This document shows positions 19,295 to 27,933 of a DNA stretch of 64,000 nt, piece after piece. The stretch lies in NCBI RefSeq assembly GCF_013697085.1, contig NZ_JACEFT010000005.1:62001-126000 (forward strand), given 5' to 3'. Every line of letters starts with the position of its first letter. Position 1 is the first letter of the stretch. The translations under genes and the position numbers were made by a program. The notes below the pieces were generated by a model. It had not been told where the DNA came from, did no database searches, and worked only from the letters and a program-made list of their open reading frames with translations. Origin of the DNA: Billgrantia kenyensis (GTDB lineage Bacteria > Pseudomonadota > Gammaproteobacteria > Pseudomonadales > Halomonadaceae).

Positions 19295-20371
19295 ATGTCA
19301 GACCAGCAGGTCAGCAACCTCAACGTCCTCTCCCAGGACGTACTGATCACCCCTGAAGCGCTCAAGAACGAGATCCCCCTCAGCGAAACCGCAGAGAAGA
19401 CGGTGATCGAAGGGCGCCGCACGATCCAGAACATCCTCGACGGCACCGATCCACGACTGCTGGTGGTGATCGGGCCCTGCTCGATCCACGATGTCGATGC
19501 CGCCATGGACTATGCTCGTCGCCTTCGCTGCCTGGCCGACGAGGTAAAGGACAGCTTGTTCATCGTGATGCGTGTCTACTTCGAAAAACCCCGCACCACA
19601 GTGGGCTGGAAGGGCTTGATCAACGACCCGCACCTCAACGGTTCTTTCGAGATCGAGGAGGGCCTGCACATCGCCCGCAAACTGCTGGTGGATCTTTCCG
19701 AGCTCGGCCTACCGCTGGCCACCGAGGCACTGGACCCGATCTCGCCGCAGTACCTCCAGGACTGCATCAGCTGGTCGGCGATCGGTGCGCGCACCACAGA
19801 GTCCCAGACTCACCGCGAAATGTCCTCCGGCCTGTCCAGCCCCGTCGGCTTCAAGAACGGCACCGACGGCAGTCTCGACGTGGCCATCAACGCCCTGCAG
19901 TCCGTTTCTCACCCGCACAATTTCCTGGGCATCAATCAGAGCGGCCAGGTGGCGATCATCCGCACCCGCGGCAACGCCTATGCCCACGTCGTGCTGCGCG
20001 GCGGCAATGGCAAACCCAACTACGACAGCGTGAGCGTGGCCCTGGCCGAACAAGAGCTCAGGAAAGCCGGAATCCAGCCCAACATCATGATCGACTGCTC
20101 ACACGCCAACTCCAACAAGGACCCGGCGCTGCAGCCGCTGGTGATGGACAATGTCACCAACCAGATCCTCGAAGGCAACCGTTCGATCATGGGCCTGATG
20201 GTCGAGTCCAATATCGGCTGGGGCAGCCAGAAAATTCTCGATGACCACAGCCAGATGCAGTACGGGGTCTCGGTCACCGATGCCTGTATCGACTGGCCGG
20301 CCACCGAGGAAACCCTTTCCCGCATGGCACAGAAGCTCGCCCCGGTGCTTGCCGAACGCCGCCAGGATTAA
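19295..20371 (+). CDS. aroG: 3-deoxy-7-phosphoheptulonate (DAHP) synthase, class I
   Basis: DAHP synthase condenses phosphoenolpyruvate and erythrose 4-phosphate, the first step of the shikimate pathway to aromatic amino acids. The ATG at 19295 gives 358 residues, normal for the class I AroF/G/H type. Visible motifs include GPCSIHD (metal and PEP binding), YFEKPRTTVGWKGLINDP, ARTTESQTHREMSSG and LRGG. DCSHANSNKD supplies metal ligands near the C-terminal part. Which aromatic amino acid inhibits it cannot be read with confidence, so the symbol is a family assignment. It is monocistronic, flanked by divergent algU and convergent dinG. Confidence 0.93.
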   Translation: MSDQQVSNLNVLSQDVLITPEALKNEIPLSETAEKTVIEGRRTIQNILDGTDPRLLVVIGPCSIHDVDAAMDYARRLRCLADEVKDSLFIVMRVYFEKPRTTVGWKGLINDPHLNGSFEIEEGLHIARKLLVDLSELGLPLATEALDPISPQYLQDCISWSAIGARTTESQTHREMSSGLSSPVGFKNGTDGSLDVAINALQSVSHPHNFLGINQSGQVAIIRTRGNAYAHVVLRGGNGKPNYDSVSVALAEQELRKAGIQPNIMIDCSHANSNKDPALQPLVMDNVTNQILEGNRSIMGLMVESNIGWGSQKILDDHSQMQYGVSVTDACIDWPATEETLSRMAQKLAPVLAERRQD

Positions 20372-20385
20372 GGCCAGACGATGAC

Positions 20386-20409
20386 CGGAAGGCCCTCGGT
20401 GGCCTTCCG
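20386..20409. terminator. Perfect hairpin between convergent aroG and dinG
   Basis: A 9-bp perfect inverted repeat (CGGAAGGCC, 6-nt loop, GGCCTTCCG) lies 14 bp after aroG and 37 bp after the dinG stop. Its position suggests a bidirectional terminator. Neither side has a clear T-run, so termination strength is uncertain. Confidence 0.5.
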
Positions 20410-20446
20410 CTCGCCGCTGTGCACTTGCGGCGTACACCTCACGAAC

Positions 20447-22600
20447 TCACCCTCGCGCAGGAATCTGGACCCCGTCGATCTCCCTGACGAAAGGCGGCAG
20501 TGAATCAAGCAATGCCTGACCGTAGCGCCGCGTGAGCACTCGGCGGTCAAGCAGTGTAATACGCCCCTGGTCGGCCTCCTTGCGGATCAAGCGCCCGCAG
20601 GCCTGCACCAGCTTGATCGAGGCATCCGGTACGCTGATCCGCATGAAGGGGTTGCCGCCACGGCTCTCGATCCACTCGGCCAGGGTCACACCCACGGGAT
20701 CATCGGGCACGGCAAAAGGCAGTCGAGTGATGACCACATGGGTCAGGTAGTTGCCGGGCAGGTCGATGCCCTCGGCGAAGCTTGCCAGGCCGAAGATCAC
20801 GCTACCCTCGCCGCCATCCACTCGGGCCCGGTGGCGTTCGATCAACTCGCGCTTGGGCAGCCTGTCCTGCGCCAGCACCCGCTCGCGCCACTTCGCCGGC
20901 AGCGCCTTCTCCACCGCGCGCAGCTGGGCCCGGGAAGAGAACAGCATCAGCACGGCCTCCCCGTCATCCAGCCCGGTGACAAAATCGACAATGGCCCGCT
21001 CATGGGCGTCGCGATCACCGGGATCGACGGCCAGGCTCGGCACGCTGAGCACGGCGCGAGAGTAATCGAAGGGGCTTGGCAGACGCTGGTAGCGGTAGCG
21101 ATTGGCCAGCCCGGCACGCTCCTGCAGCCGCTCGAAGCGCCCTAGCGCTGTCAAAGTGGCCGAGGTCACCACCGCCCCGAAGCAGCTGCCCCACAGGGTC
21201 CTGGCCAGGGTCGGCGCCGCCGAGACCGGACTCGCCGAGAAGGTCAGTTCGGGCTCGGAGCCGAAGCGTTCGAGCGTGAGCCAGCGCGCTCGTGGCGCTT
21301 CTCCCTCTACATCGCTCTCGGCGTAGGCCTCCCACAACCCGTGGGCCTCCAGCGCGCGGCCGTGCAGCAGCGCCAGCAACGGCAGCCAGGCCTCTGCCTG
21401 CTCCCGGGGGAGGCCGGTATGCTTGTCGGGGTCGAGACTCTCGCGCAGGATATCGCTCATGGTCTCCAGCGTTCGGGAAAGCTCGGCAAAGCCGACAAGC
21501 AGGTTACCGGCATGCTCGCGCAGAGCCTCTGGCACACGCCCCATCTCGAAGCGGAACTGGTGGTTCTCCTCGCCTTCCTCCAGCCCATGCTGCCGCCCAC
21601 CCAGCTGATGTCCCAGCGAGAAGGCCTCGCCCAGGCGCGGTTCGAGCGCAGCGATGGCTTCAGGCAGGCCCGCCAGCAGCCGCGCCAGGGTCGGCTGGAC
21701 GGCCAAGGCCTGGTTGAGCTCGGTCAGCGATTTCTTCAAGTTGCCCAGCCAGCGCAGCGTGCCGTTGATGCCCACGCGATGGGCAAAGTGGTTCAACGCC
21801 TTGTCCGGCAGGTGATGGCCTTCGTCGAACACATAGATGCAGTCGCCGGGCGGGGGCAACACCACGCCGCCGCCCAGCGACAGGTCGGCCAGCACCAGGT
21901 CGTGGTTGGCGACGATGATGTCGGCGCTCTCGAGGTCGCGGCGGGCGCGAAAGAAGGCACAGGCGGCGAAGTGCCCACAGCGGCGATTGGTGCACTGACG
22001 GTGGTCGATGGTCAATCGCCGCCAGTCACCTTCGTCAATGGCCGCAGGCCAGCTCTCGCGATCTCCCTCCCAGCGGCCGCTGCCGTAGGCCTCGGCCATC
22101 TCCTGAACCAGCGCCTGGAAGTGATCGCCGGCGCCCTGGGTCAGGCTCTGCTCGAACAGCGACAGCGTCGGGTTTTCCTCGATGCCATCGAGGGCCTGCT
22201 CCAGCCGCGTCAGGCACAGGTAGCGACCGCGCCCCTTGGCCAGGGCATAGTCGAAGTCGAGGCCGCTGTGGGCCTTGAGCGTGGGCAGGTCCTGCAGTAG
22301 CACCTGCTCCTGCAGGGCAATGGTGGCCGTGGCAACCACCAGGCGCTTGCCCCTGGCCTTGGCCACAGGCAGCGCTGACAGCAGGTAGGCCAGCGTCTTG
22401 CCGGTACCGGTGCCCGCCTCGAGCACGCAGACATGCTCGTCGGAGACCCGCTTGCCAGCATCGTCGGCCTCGATGCCGGCAAGGGTGCGGGCGATCTCGG
22501 CGATCATCAGCCGCTGGCCGTAGCGTGGTGTCAGGCCCTGGGCCTCCAGCACACGACGGTAGGCGGCCTGTATCTCACCCTTGAGGGCCTCGTCCAGCAT
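20447..22600 (-). CDS. dinG: ATP-dependent DNA helicase DinG (XPD-like, Fe-S)
   Basis: DinG unwinds DNA and R-loops 5'-3' and helps forks pass transcription complexes. The 717-residue protein has Walker A AGTGTGKT (62-69), the DEAH-box variant FDEGHHLPD, and motif VI QACGRLIRKEADQG. The Fe-S cysteines are in place: one in YLCLTRLEQ and three in CTNRRCGHFAACAF, placing the cluster domain between motifs I and II as in DinG/XPD. No N-terminal exonuclease domain is fused. Its stop is 75 bp from aroG; rhlB ends 5 bp upstream, so the two may be cotranscribed. Confidence 0.93.
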   Translation of the reverse strand: MLDEALKGEIQAAYRRVLEAQGLTPRYGQRLMIAEIARTLAGIEADDAGKRVSDEHVCVLEAGTGTGKTLAYLLSALPVAKARGKRLVVATATIALQEQVLLQDLPTLKAHSGLDFDYALAKGRGRYLCLTRLEQALDGIEENPTLSLFEQSLTQGAGDHFQALVQEMAEAYGSGRWEGDRESWPAAIDEGDWRRLTIDHRQCTNRRCGHFAACAFFRARRDLESADIIVANHDLVLADLSLGGGVVLPPPGDCIYVFDEGHHLPDKALNHFAHRVGINGTLRWLGNLKKSLTELNQALAVQPTLARLLAGLPEAIAALEPRLGEAFSLGHQLGGRQHGLEEGEENHQFRFEMGRVPEALREHAGNLLVGFAELSRTLETMSDILRESLDPDKHTGLPREQAEAWLPLLALLHGRALEAHGLWEAYAESDVEGEAPRARWLTLERFGSEPELTFSASPVSAAPTLARTLWGSCFGAVVTSATLTALGRFERLQERAGLANRYRYQRLPSPFDYSRAVLSVPSLAVDPGDRDAHERAIVDFVTGLDDGEAVLMLFSSRAQLRAVEKALPAKWRERVLAQDRLPKRELIERHRARVDGGEGSVIFGLASFAEGIDLPGNYLTHVVITRLPFAVPDDPVGVTLAEWIESRGGNPFMRISVPDASIKLVQACGRLIRKEADQGRITLLDRRVLTRRYGQALLDSLPPFVREIDGVQIPARG

Positions 22601-22605
22601 GGGCG

Positions 22606-23880
22606 TTACAACAGCCCCTCGGGCGGGTGCTCGCAGGGCAGCTTGTCCTGGATGTAGCGCTCGATCTCGGGCAGCGAGAAGGCGTCCTCCTCGCCGACGA
22701 AGCTGATCGATACCCCGGCGGCCCCAGCACGGCCGGTACGGCCGATACGGTGGACGTAGTCCTCCGGGTCCTCGGGCAGGGTGTAGTTGATCACGTGGCT
22801 GACATCCTCGATATGGATGCCGCGGCCGGCCACATCGGTGGCCACCAGCACCTGTACCTCACCTTCGCGGAAGCGCTCGAGGGTCTTGATACGCTGATTC
22901 TGTGGTACGTCGCCGGAGAGCATGGCGACGTTGATATCGGCCTTCTTCAGCAGGCCCTCGAGCTTGCGCACCAGGTCGCGGCGATTACCGAACACCATCA
23001 CCCGGTCGAAACTCTCCTGCTTGAGCAGGTTGACCAGCAGACGCTGCTTGTCGTCATCGCCGACCATGTAGACGCGCTGGTCGATGTTGGCCTTGTTGTC
23101 CACCGTGACTTCGATCTCGACGTGGGTCGGCTGGTGGGTCCACTGGCTGGCCAGGTTGAGGATGTCCTGGGAGAAAGTGGCCGAGAAAAGGAAGGTCTGG
23201 CGCTCCTCCTTCTTCGGCGTATGGCGAATGATACGCTTGACGTCGGGAATGAAGCCCATCGACAGCATGCGATCCGCCTCATCGAGCACCAGCACCTCGA
23301 CCTGGGTAAGGTCGACGTCGCGCTTCTCGTGGAAGTCGAGCAGGCGACCGGGAGTGGCCACCAGAATGTCAACCCGCTTGCCCAGGTGCTCGCGCTGCTT
23401 CTGATAGTCCATGCCGCCGACCACACTGGCCACGTTGAGTTCGGTGAAACGCGCCAGCGCCTTGGCGTCCTTCTCGATCTGCAAAGCCAGCTCACGTGTC
23501 GGCGCCACGATCAATGCCCGCGGGGCGCCAGGCTTCTGACCATCCGGGACTTCCTCTTCGAGGAAATAGGCCAGGATCGAGATCAGGAAAGCGGCCGTCT
23601 TGCCAGTTCCGGTCTGGGCCTTGCCTACCACGTCGCCACCCAACAGGGTGTGAGTCAGCGCCTCGGCCTGGATCGGTGTGCAGTACTCGAAGCCCAGGGC
23701 ATGGATGGCGCGCATCAGCGGCAAAGGCAGGTCAAAGTCGTGAAAGCGCCACTTGCCCGCCTCGACAGGCACCTGAAACTGGCGCAGATCCCAGTTCGAC
23801 TGACGGCGACGCGGCTTGCGGCGACGACGCTTGGGCTTGCGGTTCTCGGCCGGGGCTGTGGTCTGTTCCGACTCGCTCAT
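22606..23880 (-). CDS. rhlB: DEAD-box ATP-dependent RNA helicase RhlB
   Basis: RhlB unwinds structured RNA, usually with RNase E in the degradosome; rne also lies in this window. I use the ATG at 23880 (424 residues). The N-terminus is a very basic tract (about 15-27, [13 protein letters not shown]). The helicase core follows: the Q motif FHDF...YCTPIQ, Walker A AQTGTGKT (88-95), [31 protein letters not shown] and [10 protein letters not shown]. No strong ribosome site precedes the ATG. An extended -10 promoter lies about 50 bp upstream. Confidence 0.92.
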   Translation of the reverse strand: MSESEQTTAPAENRKPKRRRRKPRRRQSNWDLRQFQVPVEAGKWRFHDFDLPLPLMRAIHALGFEYCTPIQAEALTHTLLGGDVVGKAQTGTGKTAAFLISILAYFLEEEVPDGQKPGAPRALIVAPTRELALQIEKDAKALARFTELNVASVVGGMDYQKQREHLGKRVDILVATPGRLLDFHEKRDVDLTQVEVLVLDEADRMLSMGFIPDVKRIIRHTPKKEERQTFLFSATFSQDILNLASQWTHQPTHVEIEVTVDNKANIDQRVYMVGDDDKQRLLVNLLKQESFDRVMVFGNRRDLVRKLEGLLKKADINVAMLSGDVPQNQRIKTLERFREGEVQVLVATDVAGRGIHIEDVSHVINYTLPEDPEDYVHRIGRTGRAGAAGVSISFVGEEDAFSLPEIERYIQDKLPCEHPPEGLL

Positions 23881-23930
23881 AGGCTGTATGTCTTGTCCGT
23901 TGCAATGGGGTGAACTTCGTACAGCCGCAT

Positions 23931-23939
23931 ATTGTACCA
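23931..23939 (-). promoter_or_regulatory. Candidate extended -10 promoter of rhlB
   Basis: On the minus strand TGGTACAAT (23939-23931) has TGn followed by TACAAT (5 of 6). It sits 51 bp upstream of the rhlB ATG. No good -35 was found, which is common for extended -10 promoters. Confidence 0.4.
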
Positions 23940-23975
23940 GCCTATGGCGCCGAGGGCGCGCCTCTTGCATCGGAC

Positions 23976-23984
23976 TGGTAGAAT
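23976..23984 (+). promoter_or_regulatory. Candidate extended -10 promoter of the small basic gene and xthA
   Basis: TGGTAGAAT has TGn plus TAGAAT (5 of 6). It lies 40 bp before the ATG at 24024 and only 37 bp from the oppositely oriented rhlB -10, so the two promoters are back to back. Confidence 0.4.
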
Positions 23985-24023
23985 GCCCACTCATACAGTT
24001 CAGAAAGATCAGGAGTCCGGCCA

Positions 24024-24284
24024 ATGACACGCCGCAAGAAGACCCGCTCGCTGGCCGACAAGGTGACCATTCGCACCGGCAAGCGCAAGGATTACAAGAA
24101 GTGGCGCCACGAGAATCCCGACCAGGTGGCCTCGTCACGCCGCTTCACTCAGAAGAAGCGCCAGCAGCGCAAGCTGCAGGCGGCACGCAAGCTGGCCCGC
24201 CAGGAACAGGGCGCCGGCATCGCCATCCATCCCGCCCCTGCCTCGAAACAGAGTGCAACGACTCGCGAGGAGCATGACGAGTGA
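24024..24284 (+). CDS. Small highly basic protein of unknown function
   Basis: I do not recognise this 86-residue protein. It is very rich in Lys and Arg ([20 protein letters not shown], then [13 protein letters not shown]), with only a few acidic residues until the C-terminal REEHDE, and has no signal peptide or membrane span. Such composition fits a nucleic-acid or ribosome-binding protein, but that is inference. AGGAG lies 8 bp before the ATG. Its stop overlaps the xthA start in GTGA, so the two are translationally coupled. That coupling to a DNA-repair nuclease is the best functional hint. Codon use matches the neighbours. Confidence 0.8.
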   Translation: MTRRKKTRSLADKVTIRTGKRKDYKKWRHENPDQVASSRRFTQKKRQQRKLQAARKLARQEQGAGIAIHPAPASKQSATTREEHDE

Positions 24285-25114
24285 CACGCCTTGTCTCGTT
24301 CAACATCAATGGCCTGCGCGCCCGGCTGCACCAGCTCGAGGCGCTGATCGAAGCCCACCAGCCGCTGGTGATCGGCCTGCAGGAAACCAAGGTGCATGAC
24401 GACGAGTTTCCCCGCGAAGCGGTCGAGGCCATGGGCTATCACGTCCACTACCACGGCCAGAAGGGCCACTATGGCGTCGCGCTGATGTGCCACAAGACGC
24501 TCTGCCCGAACGGGCCGGAGGAAGTCTTCTTCGGCCTGCCTGGAGATGGCGAGTCGTCCCAGCGCCGCCTGATCGGTGCGCGCCTGCGAACCGCCGACGG
24601 CGAGACGCTGACCGTGTGGAACGGCTATTTCCCCCAGGGCGAGAACGTCGACCACCCGACCAAGTTTCCCAACAAGCGCGAATTCTACGCGCAGTTGATC
24701 GAGCTGTTGCGGGAGCGGCATCGCCCCGACGAGCGGCTGGTGGTGATGGGGGATTTCAACATCTCTCCCGAAGACATCGACATCGGCATCGGCGAGGCCA
24801 ACCGCAAGCGCTGGCTGCGCGAGGGCAAGACCAGCTTCCAGCCGATAGAGCGTGAGTGGCTCGGCACGCTCAAGGCATGGGGACTCAGCGACAGCTATCG
24901 GACACGTTACCCAGAGGTAGACGACCGCTTCAGCTGGTTCGACTACCGCTCCCGTGGTTTCGAGCGCGAGCCCAGGCGCGGCCTGCGCATCGACTATATC
25001 CTGGTCACGGCACCGCTTGCCGAGCGCGTGCGCGACGCTGGTATCGACTACGACCTGCGTGGCATGCAACGCCCCTCCGACCATGCGCCAGTGTGGACCG
25101 AGTTCGAGTTCTGA
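24281..25114 (+). CDS. xthA: Exodeoxyribonuclease III (AP endonuclease)
   Basis: Exonuclease III cuts DNA at abasic sites and removes 3' blocks in base-excision repair. The 277-residue protein has the endonuclease/exonuclease/phosphatase fold motifs: [10 protein letters not shown], the metal-binding E35 in [19 protein letters not shown], and the closing SDHAPVW with the catalytic Asp-His. The start is a GTG at 24281 inside GTGA, shared with the upstream small basic gene. It converges with the TPR gene of the TonB operon. Confidence 0.94.
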   Translation: MTRLVSFNINGLRARLHQLEALIEAHQPLVIGLQETKVHDDEFPREAVEAMGYHVHYHGQKGHYGVALMCHKTLCPNGPEEVFFGLPGDGESSQRRLIGARLRTADGETLTVWNGYFPQGENVDHPTKFPNKREFYAQLIELLRERHRPDERLVVMGDFNISPEDIDIGIGEANRKRWLREGKTSFQPIEREWLGTLKAWGLSDSYRTRYPEVDDRFSWFDYRSRGFEREPRRGLRIDYILVTAPLAERVRDAGIDYDLRGMQRPSDHAPVWTEFEF

Positions 25115-25128
25115 TGCTTTTTGATCTC

Positions 25129-25160
25129 TGGCTCTTGGCTCGCTAACGAGTGGAGAGCCA
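25129..25160. terminator. Hairpin between convergent xthA and the TPR gene
   Basis: TGGCTCT...AGAGCCA (7 bp) encloses a 3x3 internal loop and CTCG-CTAA-CGAG. It overlaps the stop codon of the TPR gene and follows xthA by 14 bp. There is no T-tract on either strand, so it is only a possible bidirectional transcription stop. Confidence 0.3.
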
Positions 25161-26216
25161 GCGTGGGTCGATTTCAACTCCACGGCGCTGGGCTTGCCGC
25201 ATGGCCTCCCGCGCCAGCTCCGCCCGCCCCCAAGCGTGAGCCAGCAATCCCAGACGGCGCCAGTCTGCGCCCTCCTCGCTGCGCTGTGCCACCTCGCGCC
25301 AGGCAGCGAGCGCCCGTTCGCGGTCGCGGGCCTGCTCCCAGGCACGGGCCAGCAGGCGCCGGTTGTCCAGGGTATCGGGCAGCGCTTCGTCGACCAGTGC
25401 CGCTTCGAGATGCTCCGCGGCCCGGGCCGGCGTGCCGGCAATCAGGTGCAGCTCGATGCGCTGACGTAGGTCCGCCTCTTCATTCAGCACTCCCAGCCGC
25501 CAGCCGGCCTCCCAGATGGCCGCGGCCCGCTGCGCATCGCCCGCCCCCTGAGCCAAGGACGCCGCCCGCCGCCAGGCCTCGGGCGGTGCCTCGGCCCCCA
25601 AGGCAGCCTCCAGCCTGGCCAACGCCTGCTCGCCGCGCCCGGCGTGCTGGAACACGCTGGCAGCCAGCATCTGACGTCGCTCGTCGGGAGCGGGGTCGTC
25701 CGCCAGGGCACGCTCGACCCAACCCGCGGCATCTTCCCAACGCTCCAACTCTGCCAGGGCACGGGCCAGGCGCCAGCGGTCATCGGTACTGCCGTCGTGG
25801 CGTTCATGCCAGTCGAGCCACAGCGCCACCGCCTCTTCGGTATGCCCTGCCGCCAGACGCAGGCGTGCCTCTTCACGAAGCCAGCGATCACGCTGACGCG
25901 ACGGCGCCTCCTGCACCCGGCGTGCCTGACGCAGCTGATCGGCAGCAGATTCGCTGCGCCCCATATCAGCTTCGGCCCCCGCCGCCAGCTGGCGATACAG
26001 CGCACCGGCCCAGCGGTCGGCGGCATTGCCGCCCTCCAGGCGCTGCGCCTGAGAGCGTGCGTGCTCGGCGACTCTGTCATGCTCGCCCTGCTGCAGCTGA
26101 CGCTGGAGCTGCTCCAGGTCGGCAATGATGTCCCCGGGAAGTGCCGGCGCATCGGCATGGGCAACGACGGTCAGCAGCAGGCCGGCACAGGCGATCAGAC
26201 GAATTGCAGCGCGCAT
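25143..26216 (-). CDS. Periplasmic tetratricopeptide-repeat protein of the TonB2-type operon
   Basis: This 357-residue protein has a signal peptide ending near LLTVVAHA (about residue 22). The rest is almost wholly alpha-helical, Ala/Glu/Arg-rich repeat sequence with TPR character. A TPR protein after tonB2 is a regular part of the Vibrio-type TonB2 operons, where it supports TonB-dependent transport. The ATG at 26216 has GAGG 8 bp upstream; an ATG at 26222 is in frame but too close to it. It follows tonB by about 10 bp and is the last gene of the unit. The exact role and partner are unknown. Confidence 0.8.
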   Translation of the reverse strand: MRAAIRLIACAGLLLTVVAHADAPALPGDIIADLEQLQRQLQQGEHDRVAEHARSQAQRLEGGNAADRWAGALYRQLAAGAEADMGRSESAADQLRQARRVQEAPSRQRDRWLREEARLRLAAGHTEEAVALWLDWHERHDGSTDDRWRLARALAELERWEDAAGWVERALADDPAPDERRQMLAASVFQHAGRGEQALARLEAALGAEAPPEAWRRAASLAQGAGDAQRAAAIWEAGWRLGVLNEEADLRQRIELHLIAGTPARAAEHLEAALVDEALPDTLDNRRLLARAWEQARDRERALAAWREVAQRSEEGADWRRLGLLAHAWGRAELAREAMRQAQRRGVEIDPRWLSTR

Positions 26217-26226
26217 CCTCATGGCC

Positions 26227-26988
26227 TCACCTCAGTTGGAACTCGAGACGCTGCCGCGCCCGACGCACGCCGCTAGCCGGCTCGAACTGCCAGCGCGCCA
26301 CGGCCTGCTCGGCGGCAGCATCGAAGACGTTACGCGGCTGCGACTCGACCACACGAATGGACGAACGATCGACGCTACCGTCGGGACGGATCAGGAACTG
26401 CAGCTCCACATGCCCTTCCAACCCTCGACGCTGGGCGCGGGAGGGATATTCCGGCGGCACGCGGCTGGTCGGCGCTATTTCACCCACATCCACCGGGCCC
26501 GACTCGGCAGGCGCCGCCTGCTCGGTGGTCGGCCCCTCCTGCGCAGCGCTGGGCGCTGCCGCAGGCGGGCTCGGAGCAGGTGCTGGTTCGGGAGCCGGCT
26601 GTGGCGCCGGCTCGGGTCGCGGCTCCGGCCTCGGCTCAGGCGGCGGTTCAGGCTGCACCTCGGCAAGCTCGGGCAGGGTGGTGTCGAGTTCCACCGTCTC
26701 CTGCGGCTCTGGCGGCAACTCCGGCTCCGGCATGGCAATCGAACTCTCCAGTGGCGGCAGCGGCTCCGGCTGCGGCGGTGGAGTGGCCTCCACCTGCGGC
26801 GGCGGCTCGGCGCTGGACTCGACCGTCTCCTCCTGCACCGGCTCCGGCGCCTCGACCATGCTCATGGTCATGCTGACATCGGCGACGTCGAACTCCTCCT
26901 CTGGAGGTGTCACCAGCAGCGCCAGCAGCCAGAACAGCAGCAGCGCCAGCGCCACGCCACCCAGCGAAGAAAAAGGGATGCGCGTCAC
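26227..26988 (-). CDS. tonB: Energy transducer TonB (TonB2 type)
   Basis: TonB passes inner-membrane proton-motive energy to outer-membrane receptors. The 253-residue protein has one N-terminal membrane span (about 10-26, GGVALALLLFWLLALLV). A long Pro/Glu/Ala-rich spacer (about 28-155) crosses the periplasm. The C-terminal TonB domain includes PPEYPSRAQRRGLEGHV and VARWQFEPA. The membrane helix lacks the conserved histidine of the SxxxH motif of E. coli TonB. It overlaps exbD by 4 bp. A Fur-like site upstream of the operon suggests iron control. Confidence 0.9.
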   Translation of the reverse strand: MTRIPFSSLGGVALALLLFWLLALLVTPPEEEFDVADVSMTMSMVEAPEPVQEETVESSAEPPPQVEATPPPQPEPLPPLESSIAMPEPELPPEPQETVELDTTLPELAEVQPEPPPEPRPEPRPEPAPQPAPEPAPAPSPPAAAPSAAQEGPTTEQAAPAESGPVDVGEIAPTSRVPPEYPSRAQRRGLEGHVELQFLIRPDGSVDRSSIRVVESQPRNVFDAAAEQAVARWQFEPASGVRRARQRLEFQLR

Positions 26989-27392
26989 GACCGACTCCGG
27001 CTGGCGGCGACGGCCACCTGCTCCACGCCGGCCTCGCGAATGCGGTCCATCACTTCGATCAGCAGCCCGGTGGTGGAGTCGCGATCGGCCTGGATCACCA
27101 CCGAGCCGTCTTCGCTCACCAACCCAGCCACCTCGTTACCCACGCGGTGCAGGTCGACGGCACGGCCATCGACCCATACCGCGCCTTCGGGCGTGATGGC
27201 GACCATCACCTGGGCATCGGGTCGCGGCGTAGCGGCGCTGGATTCGGGCCGCTCGATCTCCACCCCGCTCTCCTTGATGAAGCTGGTGGTGACGATAAAG
27301 AAGATCAGCATGATGAAAACGACGTCCAGCATCGGGGTCAGGTTGACCTCGCTGGCCTCGCCGTCTTCTGTGCCCACTCGGCGTCTACGCAT
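26985..27392 (-). CDS. exbD: Biopolymer transport protein ExbD
   Basis: ExbD forms the TonB motor with ExbB. The 135-residue protein has the expected single membrane span (about 20-42), with the proton-carrying aspartate in NLTPMLDVVFIMLIFFIVTT (D23), and a periplasmic domain with DRDSTTGLLIEVMDRIREAG. It overlaps exbB by 8 bp and tonB by 4 bp, indicating coupled translation. Confidence 0.92.
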   Translation of the reverse strand: MRRRRVGTEDGEASEVNLTPMLDVVFIMLIFFIVTTSFIKESGVEIERPESSAATPRPDAQVMVAITPEGAVWVDGRAVDLHRVGNEVAGLVSEDGSVVIQADRDSTTGLLIEVMDRIREAGVEQVAVAASRSRS

Positions 27393-27933
27393 CGGACTCC
27401 TCCACGGCGCGGGCCAGGCGGTCGTGCAGCCGCTGGTCTTCGCGCCGAATGATCTGCTCGAGGCGACTGGTGAACAGCAGCCCCACTACCGCCACGGCCA
27501 TGCCGGTCAAGGTCGGCAGGGTCGCACGTGCCACCCCATCCGCCATGGCGCGGGCCTGGCTGGTATCGGTCATCGCCAGGCTGTCAAACACGGCGATCAT
27601 GCCGGTCACGGTGCCCAGCAAACCGAGCAGTGGGCACAGCGCCACCAGCAGCTTGAGCCAAGGCAGCGGGCGGCGCAGCCGTCCGATCAGCTCACGTGCC
27701 CAGGCCTCGCGCAGGGTCAGGGCGCTCCAACTCAGGTGGTCCTGGCGCGCCGCCCAGCGTGCGATAAGGGCACGCCTGGCCCGGCGATAGGTGAGGCGGA
27801 AATACCACACCCGCTCCAACGCCAGGCTGAACAGCACCATCGCTACCAGGGCAATCACCACCAGCACCGAGCCGCCGGCCTCGACCAGGCGCTCCAGCGG
27901 TTCAAGGCCTCCTATCTCAAGCCAAGGCGGCAT
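27385..27933 (-). CDS. exbB: ExbB/TolQ-type proton channel protein (ExbB2)
   Basis: This short MotA/TolQ/ExbB family protein is the channel partner of ExbD. The ATG at 27933 gives 182 residues. Three spans are visible: about 18-38 (SVLVVIALVAMVLFSLALE), about 97-120 (LLVALCPLLGLLGTVTGMIAVF) and about 140-162 (TLTGMAVAVVGLLFTS). The conserved LLGLLGTVTGMI block is intact. It overlaps the end of the upstream TtpC-like gene by 17 bp. GGGAG lies about 11 bp upstream of the ATG. Confidence 0.9.
   Translation of the reverse strand: MPPWLEIGGLEPLERLVEAGGSVLVVIALVAMVLFSLALERVWYFRLTYRRARRALIARWAARQDHLSWSALTLREAWARELIGRLRRPLPWLKLLVALCPLLGLLGTVTGMIAVFDSLAMTDTSQARAMADGVARATLPTLTGMAVAVVGLLFTSRLEQIIRREDQRLHDRLARAVEESDA

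Noticed and set aside
24149-25441. 430-codon minus-strand open frame opposite xthA
   Set aside because: xthA carries all catalytic motifs on the plus strand; the antisense frame has none.
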